A stretch of 64,000 bases of DNA from Berberis thunbergii (taxonomy: Eukaryota > Streptophyta > Magnoliopsida > Ranunculales > Berberidaceae): contig QNQO01007592.1 of the NCBI GenBank assembly GCA_003290165.1, positions 310,001 through 374,000 of the forward strand, in the 5' to 3' direction. The notes beneath the pieces are model-generated. The model was not told the DNA's origin. It ran no database searches and saw only the letters and a list, made by a program, of their open reading frames with translations. This document shows positions 49,631 to 60,655 of this stretch, in pieces (position 1 is the first letter of the stretch; every line of letters starts with the position of its first letter). A program made the translations under genes and the position numbers.

Positions 49631-50640
49631 CTCATCAGGAGGAAGTATAGAAACATGAGAACTAAGCTTAAAATAGGAAGGAGCGGGAGTTGCGTCCACA
49701 CGCGCCTCAGCCTAAGCATCATCTGGATCGCCCTCTTCTTCTGATGACGAAGAGACCAGTGCTAAGTTTGTGTATGACATCTTCTTATAATACGTGAGAT
49801 CCCACTCTGGATGTTTTTCATTTATCAGTGCCAGTAGCTCTAATCGCCCATACATGACCCAGCGAAATTCACACTTGCCCCACGCTTTGAGAAACTCTTC
49901 CTCACGCACCTTCACTTCAGTGAGCTCATACTCCAACAGCTCAAGTTTGTCATTCAGTGCATCAACTTGAGACTACTTCTTAGCCAGACTATTTTAAATA
50001 GCACTAAGCTCATTTTGCTCCAGTTGAAGTAGCTTTTCAGCCTTCCTAGCTAGTCGAGCATTGAATTCCACGTTGACCTCTAACTGCTGCCTCTGGGCAA
50101 CCCAGTCAATCTCCCTCATGGCTCTCTCATCAGCAAAAGATTGTAACTCAAAACGCGTCTCAGCCGCAGCTTCCTACGCAACCCCTAGATCAGGGCGAAC
50201 CAGATCAAACTCTCGTTTGAATTCGTCCCTTGCGGACACCGCCTCTGCCAAATCAGACTCAAGGGCCTCCAGATGAACCCTTTGAGTCTCAACAGTAATG
50301 GTTGACTATTCCAGGCTCCTCTCCTCGATCTGCTTCCTCAACAACTCAATTTCAAAAAGCGCATCAGAGTACAACTTCTGCATATTTAAGAAGACACGCT
50401 CCATGGTGTACACCCTCTCTCGAGCCGCCTCAACCTCCATCCCAGCAATGACTACCTGGCTCAAATGAGACATTCCCATCATAAGGTACTTCAAACCCTT
50501 ATCCATACGCCCTTCCAACGTATCCTTTTCGGGCTTTGGAGAGTGGTCCATTAGCAAGCTGTGGCGTTTGCTTATATGTTTCCTTGAAGCATAGTCCACG
50601 TCAACTTCCTGGTGCCAAGCTTTATTACTCATCTTCACTA
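49631..50640 (-). pseudogene. Antisense coiled-coil ORF of P2
   Basis: Read leftward from 50640: KAWHQEVDVDYASRKHIS, MDKGLKYLMMGMSHLSQVV, VYTMERVFLNMQKLYSDALF, a long coiled coil, LELLALINEKHPEWDLTYYK, and a Ser-rich tail ending LPPDED at 49631. A few stops interrupt an otherwise single frame. The N-terminal domain is missing because sequence from another element is joined at about 50640. It resembles E3 residue for residue over long stretches. Confidence 0.7.
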
Positions 50641-50852
50641 CGTTCGAAGTAAACAAACATATCCACGCATCTAGAGAATACTACACCCATCTTGTGTATC
50701 CATGGTCTTTCGAGTAGCACGGTGTATGCAGCAGGAACGTCGATGACGAAAAAATCTGTCATTAGCACTCGTTGCTTCCTTGGTTCTCCCACTTCAACTG
50801 GTAGTTGGATCCTTCCTAGTGGGTTACATTGCTCCCCACTGAAACCAACCAT
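50641..50852 (-). pseudogene. Protease fragment from a different gypsy element
   Basis: Read leftward from 50852: VGFSGEQCNPLGRIQLPVEV, LMTDFFVIDVPAAYTVLLER, PWIHKMGVV. This is the C-terminal half of a retroviral-type aspartic protease (after the DTGSS) with the RPWIHKM end, clearly different from the other copies here. It is fused in frame to the P2 antisense ORF, so the joined frame mixes two unrelated genes. Confidence 0.7.
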
Positions 50853-50916
50853 ATACTAATCGCTTGGTGAGAGCATCTCAGTTGTGAACTGCATCATTCG
50901 AAAAGCTGTTAGGTAT

Positions 50917-51590
50917 TGATGCAATCATTTTTTGCTCCCTCCTTTGACCTAGTCCCGCTGACCTGCACAAGTAACGCACGTAAGCCACAGACCACCATTG
51001 TGATGGCCGATGACACTCTGATGCTAAAGTAAGATAGGGATCTGAGGAATGAGTAATGCTGTAAACATGAAATTTGTAGTGTACCTTAGTTTACCAACCT
51101 CATGTCTTATTTATAGTGTAAGAATCCTAGTTCTTCTAGGCCATCGTAGGCGTAGTTTAGGAAGAAGATCTTCATAGAGTTCTTTATCTAATTAGGAGTC
51201 ATGTTGTAGGAGGGAAGTTCCTTTTTAGCCCTGTACTCCTAGTTAAGCGGGAGATAATTCTCAATCCAAGAGCAATTCGTAGAAGGGAGTTTCATTGTGT
51301 GGAATGTACTCTGGTATTTACTTCCAACTTAGAAGCAAATAGCCACTGTAGTTGCCTGTCCGAAACTGATCCTCGAGATACTTGCCTTAGGACTTATGGG
51401 TATTGAATATAGCTGTGAGACGTGTAGGCCGAGCATGTTGTAAGAGTTTGGTCCGTCTAGCGGACTGGATTAGTAGAGCTTAGAACCTCTTGTGCCAGAT
51501 CAGTGTTGGGCTGACGCTGGGGCTTGTAATTCCTCGAGATCATCATGACACGTGTATGGCTCAAGGATGTGACCATTTTTTGTATCATCA
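50917..51590 (-). repeat. Full-length 3' LTR of E3
   Basis: 674 bp, from TGATGCAATC to TGTATCATCA, with the TG...CA ends typical of LTRs. On the plus strand the right neighbour is 'gttactccccctgag', the reverse of a polypurine tract, and no PBS lies to the left. It is the reference copy for the family LTR. Confidence 0.85.
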
Positions 51591-51612
51591 GTTACTCCCC
51601 CTGAGTTAGTAG
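51591..51612 (-). other. Polypurine tract of E3
   Basis: Minus strand: CTCAGGGGGAGTAAC immediately before the LTR TGATGATAC. Confidence 0.75.
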
Positions 51613-51859
51613 GCCGTCACATCGGTTCGCTAAGTCATTTCTTGAAAATATCCGTCGCTCATGATGATGATTGAGTTTGAATCGTTGCTTGAACCTTGCG
51701 TTGCATTAGTTGAACGTGCGTCGATTTAGTGAAAAAATGGCGGGAGCCTAATTCATATTTAGGCTATCCATAGTGAAGAGTCTGACTCTTCTATTTTCCT
51801 TTCTTTTGAAGCTACTACTATTTTCGTCTTCTGATTAGAAAAGACAGTTCATCTTCTTT

Positions 51860-54255
51860 ATGGCTCAACAAAATTTTCTTGATGACGTAACCTGGTCAAA
51901 GGCCTGGCGTTTTTCGAAGACAGATTGCTTTCTGAGCCTGGCCTTGCTGAAATTCGTACGAAGTTTGGGGTTTTCGAACACTTACCACTATATATCCTAA
52001 AGGGTGACCAAACACCAATGTCGTCATCGATGGAGTTCATTTGTTTGCATTGTGGGATGCTTCAAATTGAAGTGTGCTTTCCCATCTGGATGTGATTTGG
52101 GAATTCTTGGATCTTTTGGTGATTCTTCTAGCCCAATTGGGGCCTAATGGATATAGGATCATCCTTCTGATCCTAATCAAGGTGAAGGAGGCTGACATCA
52201 GCGTGACTCCACGTGTAATCCAATTGTTGACTTCCCCTCGGCTGAAGGGTAGCGTTGTCTGTAAGATGACGTCACTAGCCTGTTTCGTGAATCTGCCCGA
52301 TGATTTCAAGTTTTGGCAGAAGTACTGGTTTTTAGCCCCTGCGAATTCGAAGTATTTTCGATACAAGGGTCGTCTGCTGGAATGAGAGTTAAGGTTGTTT
52401 CGTAAGTTTAATTTGTTTTGACTTCGGTATGCTTGATTGCAGGCTAGCTAATCGTTGTTCGCGTTTATTTGTTGGAAGGTCTCCCACTACGCCTCTTACT
52501 CTAGAGGAGAAAAACATTATGGAGACGTTAAGTGACTTGTCAATGAAGAACGTGGTGGACGACATAGGCATTCCCAATTTCATCCACAGTGGGCTGTGGG
52601 ATAACTGGCACATGCCCCCACTATTTACCAAGCGTTGCGAGTTAAGTTGGAAGATGGGGCCCTTTCTAGGAAGAGGAAGGTTGTTGGCACTAGAGCCCCC
52701 GTTTTGTCTTACATGGAGTAGTGCGTGAGTTTGATCGGCCTATTAGGGCGGATACTGATGTGTCCAACGGGGAGAAGGATTATCGGCACTTTGCAGGGGT
52801 TAAAGACATGTCGAATCTCAGTGATGCGCAGGCTGAAGCTTTGAATGAGTGTCCAGTGCGGGTTGTAATGTCAATTTCTATCGGTGTTGATTTGCATGAG
52901 GTTGTCCCAATAGAAGGCTTCTATGAAGATTCGCCAGAGGTTGTAGAATCTGATTGTCCCATTGGTGCGTCGTCTAAAAGTGGTCATGGCACAAGCCAAG
53001 TTTCTTGTAGTTCGCGTTGTTTACCGTCTCGTTCCAGGCCACAGCTAGAAGTATTGGAGGGTCATTTGGATTATTTGCTCCCTCCTTTTCCCCCGGACCC
53101 CGTCGAGTCTTCTCGCACTAAAGGGTCGGTTATTCGTGACAAGGCAAAGGCCACGGAGGAAAGCCTGGGAACAGTGACAACTGCAAAGGGTGGTGCCAGC
53201 GTGATTCTTGATCTGGAAAAACTTCATCCGGATGCATGGATAAGGATGAGTTCTCAGGTCTGACACCAAGAGAGTGATGTGGAATATGCTTCAAGGAAGC
53301 ATATAAGCAAGCGTCACAGCTGGCTGATGGATTACGCTCTGAAGCCTGAGGAGGATACATTGGAAGGGTGTATGGATAAGGGTTTAAAGTACCTTATGTT
53401 GGGTATGTCTCACTTTAGTAAGGTGGCTGTTGTTGGAACGAAAGTCGAGGTGGCTCGTGAAAGGGTATACACCATGGTGCATGTCTTTTCGCACATGCAA
53501 GTGCTGTACCCTGATGCGCTCTATGAAATTGAGCGGTTACAGAAGCCGGATGAAGAGAAGATGTTGGATCAGTCAACCGTGGCTGCTAAGACTCAGAGGG
53601 CTTGTCTGGAGGCCCTTGAGCATGATATGGCAGAGGCGGTGTCTGAGAGAGACAAACTCAAGCAAAAGTTGAGCCGGATATCCGAGACGTAGAGGTTGTG
53701 CATGAGGCTGCAACTAAGGCATGTTCTGAATTGCGGTATCTTGCTGAAGAAAATGTTTCGAAGGAGGCCGATTGGGCTGCTCAAAAGCAACAACTGGAAT
53801 CTGATGTGGAGTTTAATGCTTAAGAGGCAAGGAAGGCTGAGGACCAGCTCAAATTGGAGTGGCATGAGCTCAGTGTTGCGAAGAGCAGCCTGGCCGTGGA
53901 GCAATCTCAGGTTGACATGCTGACCAACAAGTTGGAGTCGTAGGAGCATGACCTTGCTGACTTGAAGGTACGGGAGGAAAAGCTTCTGCAGGAACAAAAC
54001 AGATGCGAGTTTTGTTGGGTTGTACATGGTAAGCTGGAGCTGCTATCGTTCATGAAGGAGGAGCATCCGGAATGGGACCTTGGCCGTTACAAGAAGATGT
54101 CATATGTAGACTTGTCTGTTGCCTTTGCATCATCGGACGAGAAGGACAGTTCGAACCCTGATGCCCAAGCCGTGGTGTGTGCGGTCGCAGCTTCTGCTCC
54201 TTCTTCCAATAGGTCTAGCTCTTCCATTTTTGTACCTTTTCCTGATAAGGAGTAA
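51860..54255 (+). pseudogene. Antisense ORF of E3: gypsy-type transposase-like domain plus coiled coil
   Basis: The ATG at 51860 starts MAQQNFLDDVTWSKAW; a frameshift follows. The N-terminal domain continues with PMSSSMEFICLHCGMLQI (about 52010-52070), LAQLGPNGYRIILLILIKV (about 52128) and MTSLACFVNLPDDFKFWQKY (about 52265-52325), a layout like the 'putative gypsy-type transposase' domain. The middle (52720-53263) has NLSDAQAEALNE and a Ser/Pro-rich linker. The C-terminal half is a coiled coil from about 53300 (EYASRKHISKRHSWLMD) to 53950, then LELLSFMKEEHPEWDLGRYK and a Ser-rich tail ending PFPDKE at 54255. A few frameshifts and stops. It is the most complete example of the protein in the window; intact length would be near 790 residues. 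Confidence 0.7.
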
Positions 54256-54799
54256 ACTTTGTATACTTGTACCCTTTCCGTTCAGATCATTAATGAAAAC
54301 AGTTTTATCAATTTTGTGTTTGTTGTCTATATAGCATGTTTTTTTGTTTCGCTTTGTCGTCTTGCTTTGACATAGGCTTGTTGAATCAATAGGATGCCGA
54401 GTGGTCAGTCTATAGTAGAGAGCTTGACTGCTTTATATTGCAAATAACTTGGGATCATTGTTGGGCAGTCATGTCTGATAGTGAGCACGTTGAGGACAGT
54501 TTAGCTGGGGGTTGGGTTGCCCGAGCTGTGTTTTGTCCCCAAGGTAAGCTGCTTGAGTCTTGTCTGATTGCTTGGTTGCATCTGCTACTATGGGTGAGTT
54601 GCGATGGTCGAGTGAATGTGTCAGAGCGTTTGTACCAGTTAGGCATCATAAGCTCGGGTTGACATTCTATATAGCATTTACCCGAGCACTGACCAGATGA
54701 TCTATGTATCAGCGCTAGTGGCCTATGCTGATATTAAATTGAGTAGTCTGTTTGAGCATGAAGACGCTGACTCGGCTAGATTCATCTTTGCGACCGCTA
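54256..54799. other. 3' untranslated side of the E3 antisense ORF
   Basis: Carries 'cattaatgaaaacagtttta' soon after the stop, as in E1. No other gene-like feature. Confidence 0.4.
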
Positions 54800-55660
54800 T
54801 TTTGAAGAGAGCGGTGGTCGTGTGGCGAGCTGCTTGGGCTCCCACCTTCCAAACCATCTATGTTCGAACAATATGGACTACAGGTTCGAGGACTAAAGAT
54901 TTGGTGACTACGCTGAAGAGCAGTAGTTCCGTGGGGAGTCATCGACATCAGTCAAGGACTGACTAGTCTCCCACCTTTCAAACCATCTACATCCGCGTGG
55001 TGGGGGCTACAAGTCAGAGGTAAAGGGGTTTGATGACCAGGCTGAAAAGCAGTGGTCCTATGGCAAGTCGTTGAAATCAATTCAGGACTGACTAGGCTCC
55101 CACCGTCCAAATCATCTAAACATGTGTGCATCAAGCTACAAATTTAGAAGTTTTCGACGGCCACGCTAAAAAGCAGTGGTCCTGTGGCGAACCGTCGGAG
55201 TCAATTCGCGACTGCCTAGGCTCCATCCTTCTAGACTATCTACACCTGCGCAGTGGGGGCTACAAGTCCAGAGTTGGTGATTCGGTGGCCACGCTAAAAA
55301 GCAGTGGTCCCATGGCGATCCGTCGAAATTAGTTTAGGACTGACTAGGCTCCCACCTTCTAAACTATCTACACCCGTGCAGCGGGGGCTACAAGTTCAAG
55401 GTTGGTAATTTGGCGGCCACGCTAAAAAGTTGTGGCCCCATGGTGAGCCATCGGAATCATTTCAGGACTGACTAAGCTCCCACCTTCTAAACTATCTACA
55501 CTCGTGTAGTGGGGGCTACAAGTTCAGGGTTGGTAATTTAGCACACACGTTGAAAAGCAGTGGTCATGTGGCTAGCCATCGGAATCAGTTCGCGACTGAC
55601 TAGGCTCCCATCTTCCAAACCATCAATGCTCGCGCAGTAGGGGCTACAGGTCTGGGCTTT
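54800..55660. repeat. Minisatellite array of about 127 bp units (E3)
   Basis: Seven copies; the anchor 'ccttccaaaccatctacac' or a variant is near 54843, 54975, 55104, 55229, 55357, 55483 and 55611. Units include 'gactgactaggctcccacc' and 'gctaaaaagcagtggtccc'. It is the longest array of this repeat type in the window. Confidence 0.88.
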
Positions 55661-57639
55661 GATCAGAAGCTTTCCTTGCAAGTCCTCACCAGGTAGGCTT
55701 ACCTGATCGGGTTCAGCGATCATTGTTCGTGAAGGGGGCAATGATCCCTTGAAGTCGTCATCACCAGGCGTGATAACGCTGATTAAACTCTCACTTTCTA
55801 GAAAATCGGAATTCGTGCTAGGCGGACTAGGTGTCGGGACATACCAAAAGCCATTGTCATCAGGTTTGGCTGACTAAGCTTGCCCAATTGGAAAGGGGTT
55901 CCGCCCATTTGAGGGCGTGCAAACCCATGTCCGCTACTGTCGCGTACTATGTGGACAACATTACCTTAAAACAAACAGCGATCCATAGGTACGAACTGTG
56001 TGTCAAGGCTGATTTGGATTTGTGCTCGTGCCAAGCATGTAGCAGAATACTATTTGAATGGTGGGTCAAGCCTTTGGGCCCGCAGAGGAAGAGTTAGTGT
56101 TTTCTGTATGGTTGCGCTATGTGTACGACATAAATCGTTGTGACACATGTACCGCGTAAGTTGTGGAACAGTTGAGTGTCGGTTACTCCCCTTAAATTGA
56201 TGGGGTTGCGTGCAGTGCCATTAATTGAACGAACGTGGTCTGCACAGTTTCCTTGGGAACTACCGTCTCTTCCCTTTCCGTACGATAATCAATGCTTGGC
56301 AGTTAATGCATGAGCTTTCATTTGGTGAACCATTGTGCCTATGTAATGGTGTTTTCCAATCGTTGTAGGCTCTATCTTTCGCAGAGTTTATCTCCTATAA
56401 TGTTCTTGATTAAAAAAATGCTTTAGGTTTTCCAAAAGTTGAAGGTGGATCCCCATATCTGGAGTTTCCAAATGTTTTCACATTTGAACCGATCAGGCAC
56501 GACGATAGTTGTTATTATGTGTGGGCACTTGTTCTGGGTGGGCACGTAGTTGATCCGCTGAGATCTCGTAGTTTCTTCTCACATTGCAGAGAAGTAGTAC
56601 AGGTTTCCTATTAGGGAGATGTTTTAGTGTTGTTTCGTGTTGCTTGTGTCAGTGTGTGCATGGATCCCGCGGTTAACCAATGGCTGATCGAAGTGTTAGC
56701 TGATGTGCCATGCTTTCGGGTGTGGTAGCTCTCAATCATTCCTGGTATCGCACATGGGAAAGGTGGCCTCGCTTGACAGCACTGGGAGACCTTGACAACA
56801 TCATTGCTTGTGGCAATCCTCATCTGACTTTTTCCATCCCCCCTGGAAGTCAAAAACCATTTGAGGAAGTTTGCAAAGGGGGTCGAACGTCTCTTGAGGA
56901 AATCAGCAGTCCATTGTTAGGTCTACAACATTATTGTACGGGCACTTTCCTGGGGTGATTCGACGGAGCAATTTGGCCGCTCAATCCTTTCAATCCCCTC
57001 TGACATCTTGTCTTTATCTAGAGAAGGGGTTGATTGAAGTCCGTTCGTGTATCTTTGATGTCACTTGCAGATTGCCCGCATCGGAGGGTCTGCACGGCCA
57101 TCTCCGGATACCTTTACGTAGTTAGATCGTCTAAGCGAGTCTTTACTTCATGTCGCATTGATTTTAGATGTTTTAGTATGTAGTCTTTTATATCTGCCTC
57201 AAGGCGCTTGTTGTTACATCTTTCGTGTAATCAATAGAGTTTGTTTTCGTAATCCTTTATTTACTTCTTAAATGATTGCATAATACATAAGCCTTTAAGA
57301 ACTAAAACTCTGCATTGACTACGGAAAGGGAAATAAACAATCGAAAAAAAAGTAACCGTTGACTGAGAGAGATTGATCATCTTGATGTGAACTCGGATTG
57401 CCCTTGCAGATAGTTAGCGTTCTCCAGTGGACTGTTGAGACTTGCTGGCATTACAAAGGTTACTGAAGAGTAAACATTGTAGATGGGTTAATTTCTGCAC
57501 CGACGAAAGGTCGAGGGTTGTGTTCTTGTTTGCCTCAACCTTTCTTGTATGGCCTGACTGTTGTGCCTCCACTGTCACTTGACCTAGCACTGGTTCAGGC
57601 TGCTTCATAAAACTCAGTTGGATCAGGGAACACTATATT
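55661..57639. other. Non-coding spacer of E3
   Basis: Parallels the E1 spacer: 'catttgagggcgtgc' near 55908, 'ggttactcccc' near 56182, 'gtctaagcgagtctttactt' near 57129, 'caatagagtttgttttcg' near 57232. Only one copy of the block duplicated in E1. No pol motif. Confidence 0.6.
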
Positions 57640-59561
57640 TGTTTCAGTGCAGCGTAATGGCAACCTCGTGTTGTAGGTTGGTTTACACATATTGTTCCTT
57701 CGAAGTGGTTAGCGGTGTACTGATTGCACTGGTGAAGGGTGAGACTATTGCTTCCATCTGGTGGAGCCATGGTCTTCCCAAGATAAGGTTGTAGGTTGAT
57801 GATGTATGTACTACCATGAAGTCCAGAAACAAGACATTTCTTAGTTATGGCTCCCCCGTCACTATTGCTAACCTTATATATCTTTCCAAGGGGGAAGCAT
57901 TTATCCCCGCTGAATCCAATCAATAGGTGATTCGAGGGCGTCAGGTTTTCCTCCTTGAAGTCCATATTGTGGTACACGCTATAGAATAGGATGTTGAGCG
58001 AGCTTCTTGTGTCCACCAGATCTCTCTTCACCTCCCACCTTGCAATGGAGACCGAGATGACTAGGGCGTCATTGTGCTACGTTCGGACTCCTTCGAGATC
58101 TTTATTCGTAAAGGTCAAGGTGGGAATGGGGCTCCAAATCCTCGAGTGGCAGATGCGTCTGTCCTCATTTGTGGGTTGTGTCTGCAGCTCCAATAAGGTC
58201 CGCTTGCGAGACTTATATGACTGATCTTCATTCAGTCTGACTCCATAAAGGACATAGATTATCCCTGGAGTCTCCTTCTCTATTCTTTAACTGACTCCCC
58301 CGGTCCTTGGTTCGTTCTGGTCGCTTCTCAGAGTCCAGCAATTCTTTCAGTTTGCCCATGTGGATCCAGTATTCAAGATCATACCTCAGACCCTTCCAGT
58401 CGTTGGTATTGTGGTCACCCTCCTTGTGGTACGCGCAGTACTTACCGCTGTCACATTCGGCGGGGTATCTGTGTTGCTTCAGGGGCCACTTCAGATCTTC
58501 ACAGTTTTTCATGGAGTTTAATACTTTCGACATGCTTGAATTGAGGGGTGTCATAGTTCTAGGTCTGACCTATTGTCACTACGCTTTCTCTTGCTCCGTT
58601 CTTCATCCTCGCGTCTTTTTCCCTCATTCTTGTCCTTAGGAGCGGATGGCTTCTTCTCGCTTTAGATTTCCTTCTTCACGGTTCTCAGTTCCTCCAAGGT
58701 TATGTGCTTCTGAGCGCTCTTGAAAAGCTCTATCTTGTCTAAAGGGGGCTCTAAGGTGAAGTTTTCATAGAGTTTTCCCTCCTTGAGGCCAGCAGTAAAG
58801 GTTGTCATTGTCATGTCGTCGCTGCATCCGTTAATAAGAGTCAGCTCGTTGTTGAAGCGCATGACATACTCTCTAAGAGTCTCGTGGGACCTCTGCTTTA
58901 AAGAGAGTATGTAGTGTGGGCCTTTTCAGAAACACTAGTTTCCAACGAAACGTGTCAGGAACTCCTTTGTCAGCGTATTGAAGGAGTCGATCGACCTCGG
59001 CAGAAGGCTGTGGAACCACGTCAGAGTTGACTTCTTCAGGCCAGTGGGAAAAGTAATGCACATCACCGACTCAGATCCTTATTTGAGAGCCATTACATGT
59101 TGTTAATGGTGCAGGTGGCCGAATGAATCGGTGGTTCCATTGTAGAAGTAAGCTTCGGGGGAGTGAACTTCCTCAGAAGGGCCTCATTCATGATCCGGTT
59201 CACAAATGGTGGGACGAAGAGGCGGTACAGTATGTCTGGGTCGTGCGCCCCTCTGTGGAGGGGTTTTAAGGTCTGAGCCTCTCTACACTAGGGGCGGGCT
59301 CAGCGTTAGCTGCGCAGCCTCCCCTAGTCCAATGAGAAGTAGTGGGGGCTTAGCTTTCCTGTGCTTGCTCCCTACCATTCTCCGGAGACGGAGACCCGTG
59401 AGAGCCTCCACTGCCTTGGCGATCTGTTCTATTTTAGATGATAGCATATCGATTCTGTAGTCGGCGAGGAGGCATAAGTCTGCTGTCGGTGCATGACCAG
59501 AACCCTGAAAGCGGCAGTGCTGCGTCGGCCTGAGCGTTTGACATATCCCCTTATTCTCCAT
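57640..59561 (-). pseudogene. gag-protease remnant of E3
   Basis: Reading leftward from an ATG at 59561 (MENKGICQTL): RIDMLSSKIEQIAKAVEAL, degenerate core, then MRFNNELTLINGCSDDMT (58862) with AQKHITLEELRTVKKEI, a zinc-knuckle-like YCAYHKEGDHNTN (about 58440), GKLKELLDSEKRP, and the protease near 58070-57640 with RDLVDTRSSLNILF. The catalytic DTGSS is changed to DTRSS, which would abolish protease activity. It ends at the 'HYAALKQI' point common to the family. Several frameshifts. Confidence 0.78.
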
Positions 59562-59633
59562 TGTTGTGTGACGTAGTGGTCACCGTCTCTCTGGTTTTTA
59601 AAAAAAGATGACGCTAGTGAAAAGTTAAGAACT

Positions 59634-59652
59634 TTCACGGATGGCGCCAAAC
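59634..59652 (-). other. Primer-binding site of E3
   Basis: Reverse complement GTTTGGCGCCATCCGTGAA, next to the residual LTR. Confidence 0.7.
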
Positions 59653-59703
59653 TGATGTAGTCGTTTTCCACTCCCTGTTTTGATCTAATCCCGCTGACCT
59701 GCT
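59653..59703 (-). repeat. Residual 5' LTR of E3
   Basis: TGATGTAGTC...'cccgctgacctgc', about 51 bp that match the start of the other LTRs; it then switches abruptly to C-family gag sequence. Confidence 0.75.
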
Positions 59704-60034
59704 CCTTTTCTCCGCCCGTGCCATGCAAGACGTAGATTGTTTTCTTTGCTTGCTCATTTGAAATGATTGTTTCACCCCTAGAGTTTGACAAACTCTCTGA
59801 GTCATCTTTTTTGATATGGCGTTCAATTTTGTCTCTTAGGCTGCCACAATCTTCGGTATCATGGTCGTAGTCGTTGTGGAAGAGACAATGTATGCTCTTG
59901 TTCCGCTTCTTCGGATCTCTTTTCATCTTTGATGGCCATTTGACATCTTCTCTTCTTACCATTGCTTTATCGTCAGATTGAAGATTTGTGAAGTATTTCA
60001 TTGATCTTCTACCAGGTTGCGTGAGTTTTATCAC
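59704..60034 (-). pseudogene. gag C-terminal fragment of C2
   Basis: Read leftward from 60034: MKYFTNLQSDDKAM, REDVKWPSKMKRDPKK, then zinc-knuckle-like HCLFHNDYDHDTEDCGSL with the Tat-type H-D-T signature, and ETIISNEQAKKTIYVLHG. The N-terminal two thirds of gag are deleted. The frame runs on into E3 LTR sequence, so the ORF's C-terminal half is a fusion artefact. Confidence 0.75.
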
Positions 60035-60067
60035 TGTGAATCTTATTTTTAGAAAAGAAAATCAGTC

Positions 60068-60090
60068 ATTTCCCACGGACGGCGCCAAAT
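60068..60090 (-). other. Primer-binding site of C2
   Basis: Reverse complement ATTTGGCGCCGTCCGTGGGA, the family PBS, immediately inside the LTR. Confidence 0.75.
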
Positions 60091-60655
60091 TGGTGCATCC
60101 AAAATTCGTCGTCTTGTGAGTTTGATTTGCAAAACAACTGTTAGACTGCCAAGGACCACCTTTTTGGTGGTCGAAGACATTCCGATGCTTAAGTCAGTAA
60201 CTCTGTTGGAAGAAGGATGTAAATATGGCCAAAACTCAGTTAAAGTTGCATACATTTGTCGAACGTTCCCCTTACCTTTTATAATGGTCGTGGTTAACTC
60301 TTGGCGTGACTTGAGCATGTGAAGCACAATAGAAGAAGATGTTTTTGTAACAGTCTTCTCCTTAATGGAGATGTGTTCGTGGAGGCGTAAGTCCTTCCAC
60401 GAATCTTTTTTGGTGCAACATTTTTCTTTTTTATGAGAGAACGCGTATCAGGCCAAGACTTGGGCTCTGATTTGTCTGGGCCTGGATTTGGGTCATGTTT
60501 ATGTCTCCTTAGTGATAGGCCTAGTCTAGGTCTTACAATTGGCCTCATTCTTTTTTAGCTTTATGAGCTGACTTAATAGATTTGGCGTTGTATTCTCGTG
60601 ATGAGTCTTCATGCCACGTGTACAGTCATGATAATCGGTCAATTTTGATATATCA
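60091..60655 (-). repeat. Full-length C-family LTR
   Basis: 565 bp, from TGGTGCATCC at the PBS to TTTTGATATATCA. It is collinear with the truncated LTRs of C1 (24650-25010 and 17740-18058), so it defines the C-type LTR. Confidence 0.75.

Larger units (their letters stand above)
43404..50640 (+). mobile_element. Element P2: Tat-like non-autonomous retroelement, plus strand, 3' end lost
   Basis: Order: LTR 43404-44309, PBS, gag-protease 44408-46400, spacer, minisatellite 48390-49030, antisense coiled-coil ORF (minus, 50640-49631). At about 50640 it is interrupted by a protease fragment from another element. No polypurine tract or plus-strand 3' LTR follows. Confidence 0.75.
50917..59703 (-). 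mobile_element. Element E3: most complete Tat-like non-autonomous retroelement
   Basis: Minus-strand order: residual 5' LTR (59703-59653), PBS, gag-protease 59561-57640, spacer, minisatellite 55660-54800, antisense ORF on the plus strand (51860-54255), polypurine tract, full-length 3' LTR 51590-50917. The 3' LTR and tract are intact, and this copy best shows the layout of the family. The 5' LTR is cut after about 51 bp by fusion to a C-family gag fragment. No RT, RNase H or integrase. Confidence 0.8.
59704..60655 (-). mobile_element. Element C2: fragment of a C-family retroelement
   Basis: From right to left: a complete LTR 60655-60091, PBS, and a gag C-terminal fragment, ended at 59704 by the junction with the E3 LTR. 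It belongs to the same LTR family as C1. Confidence 0.75.
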
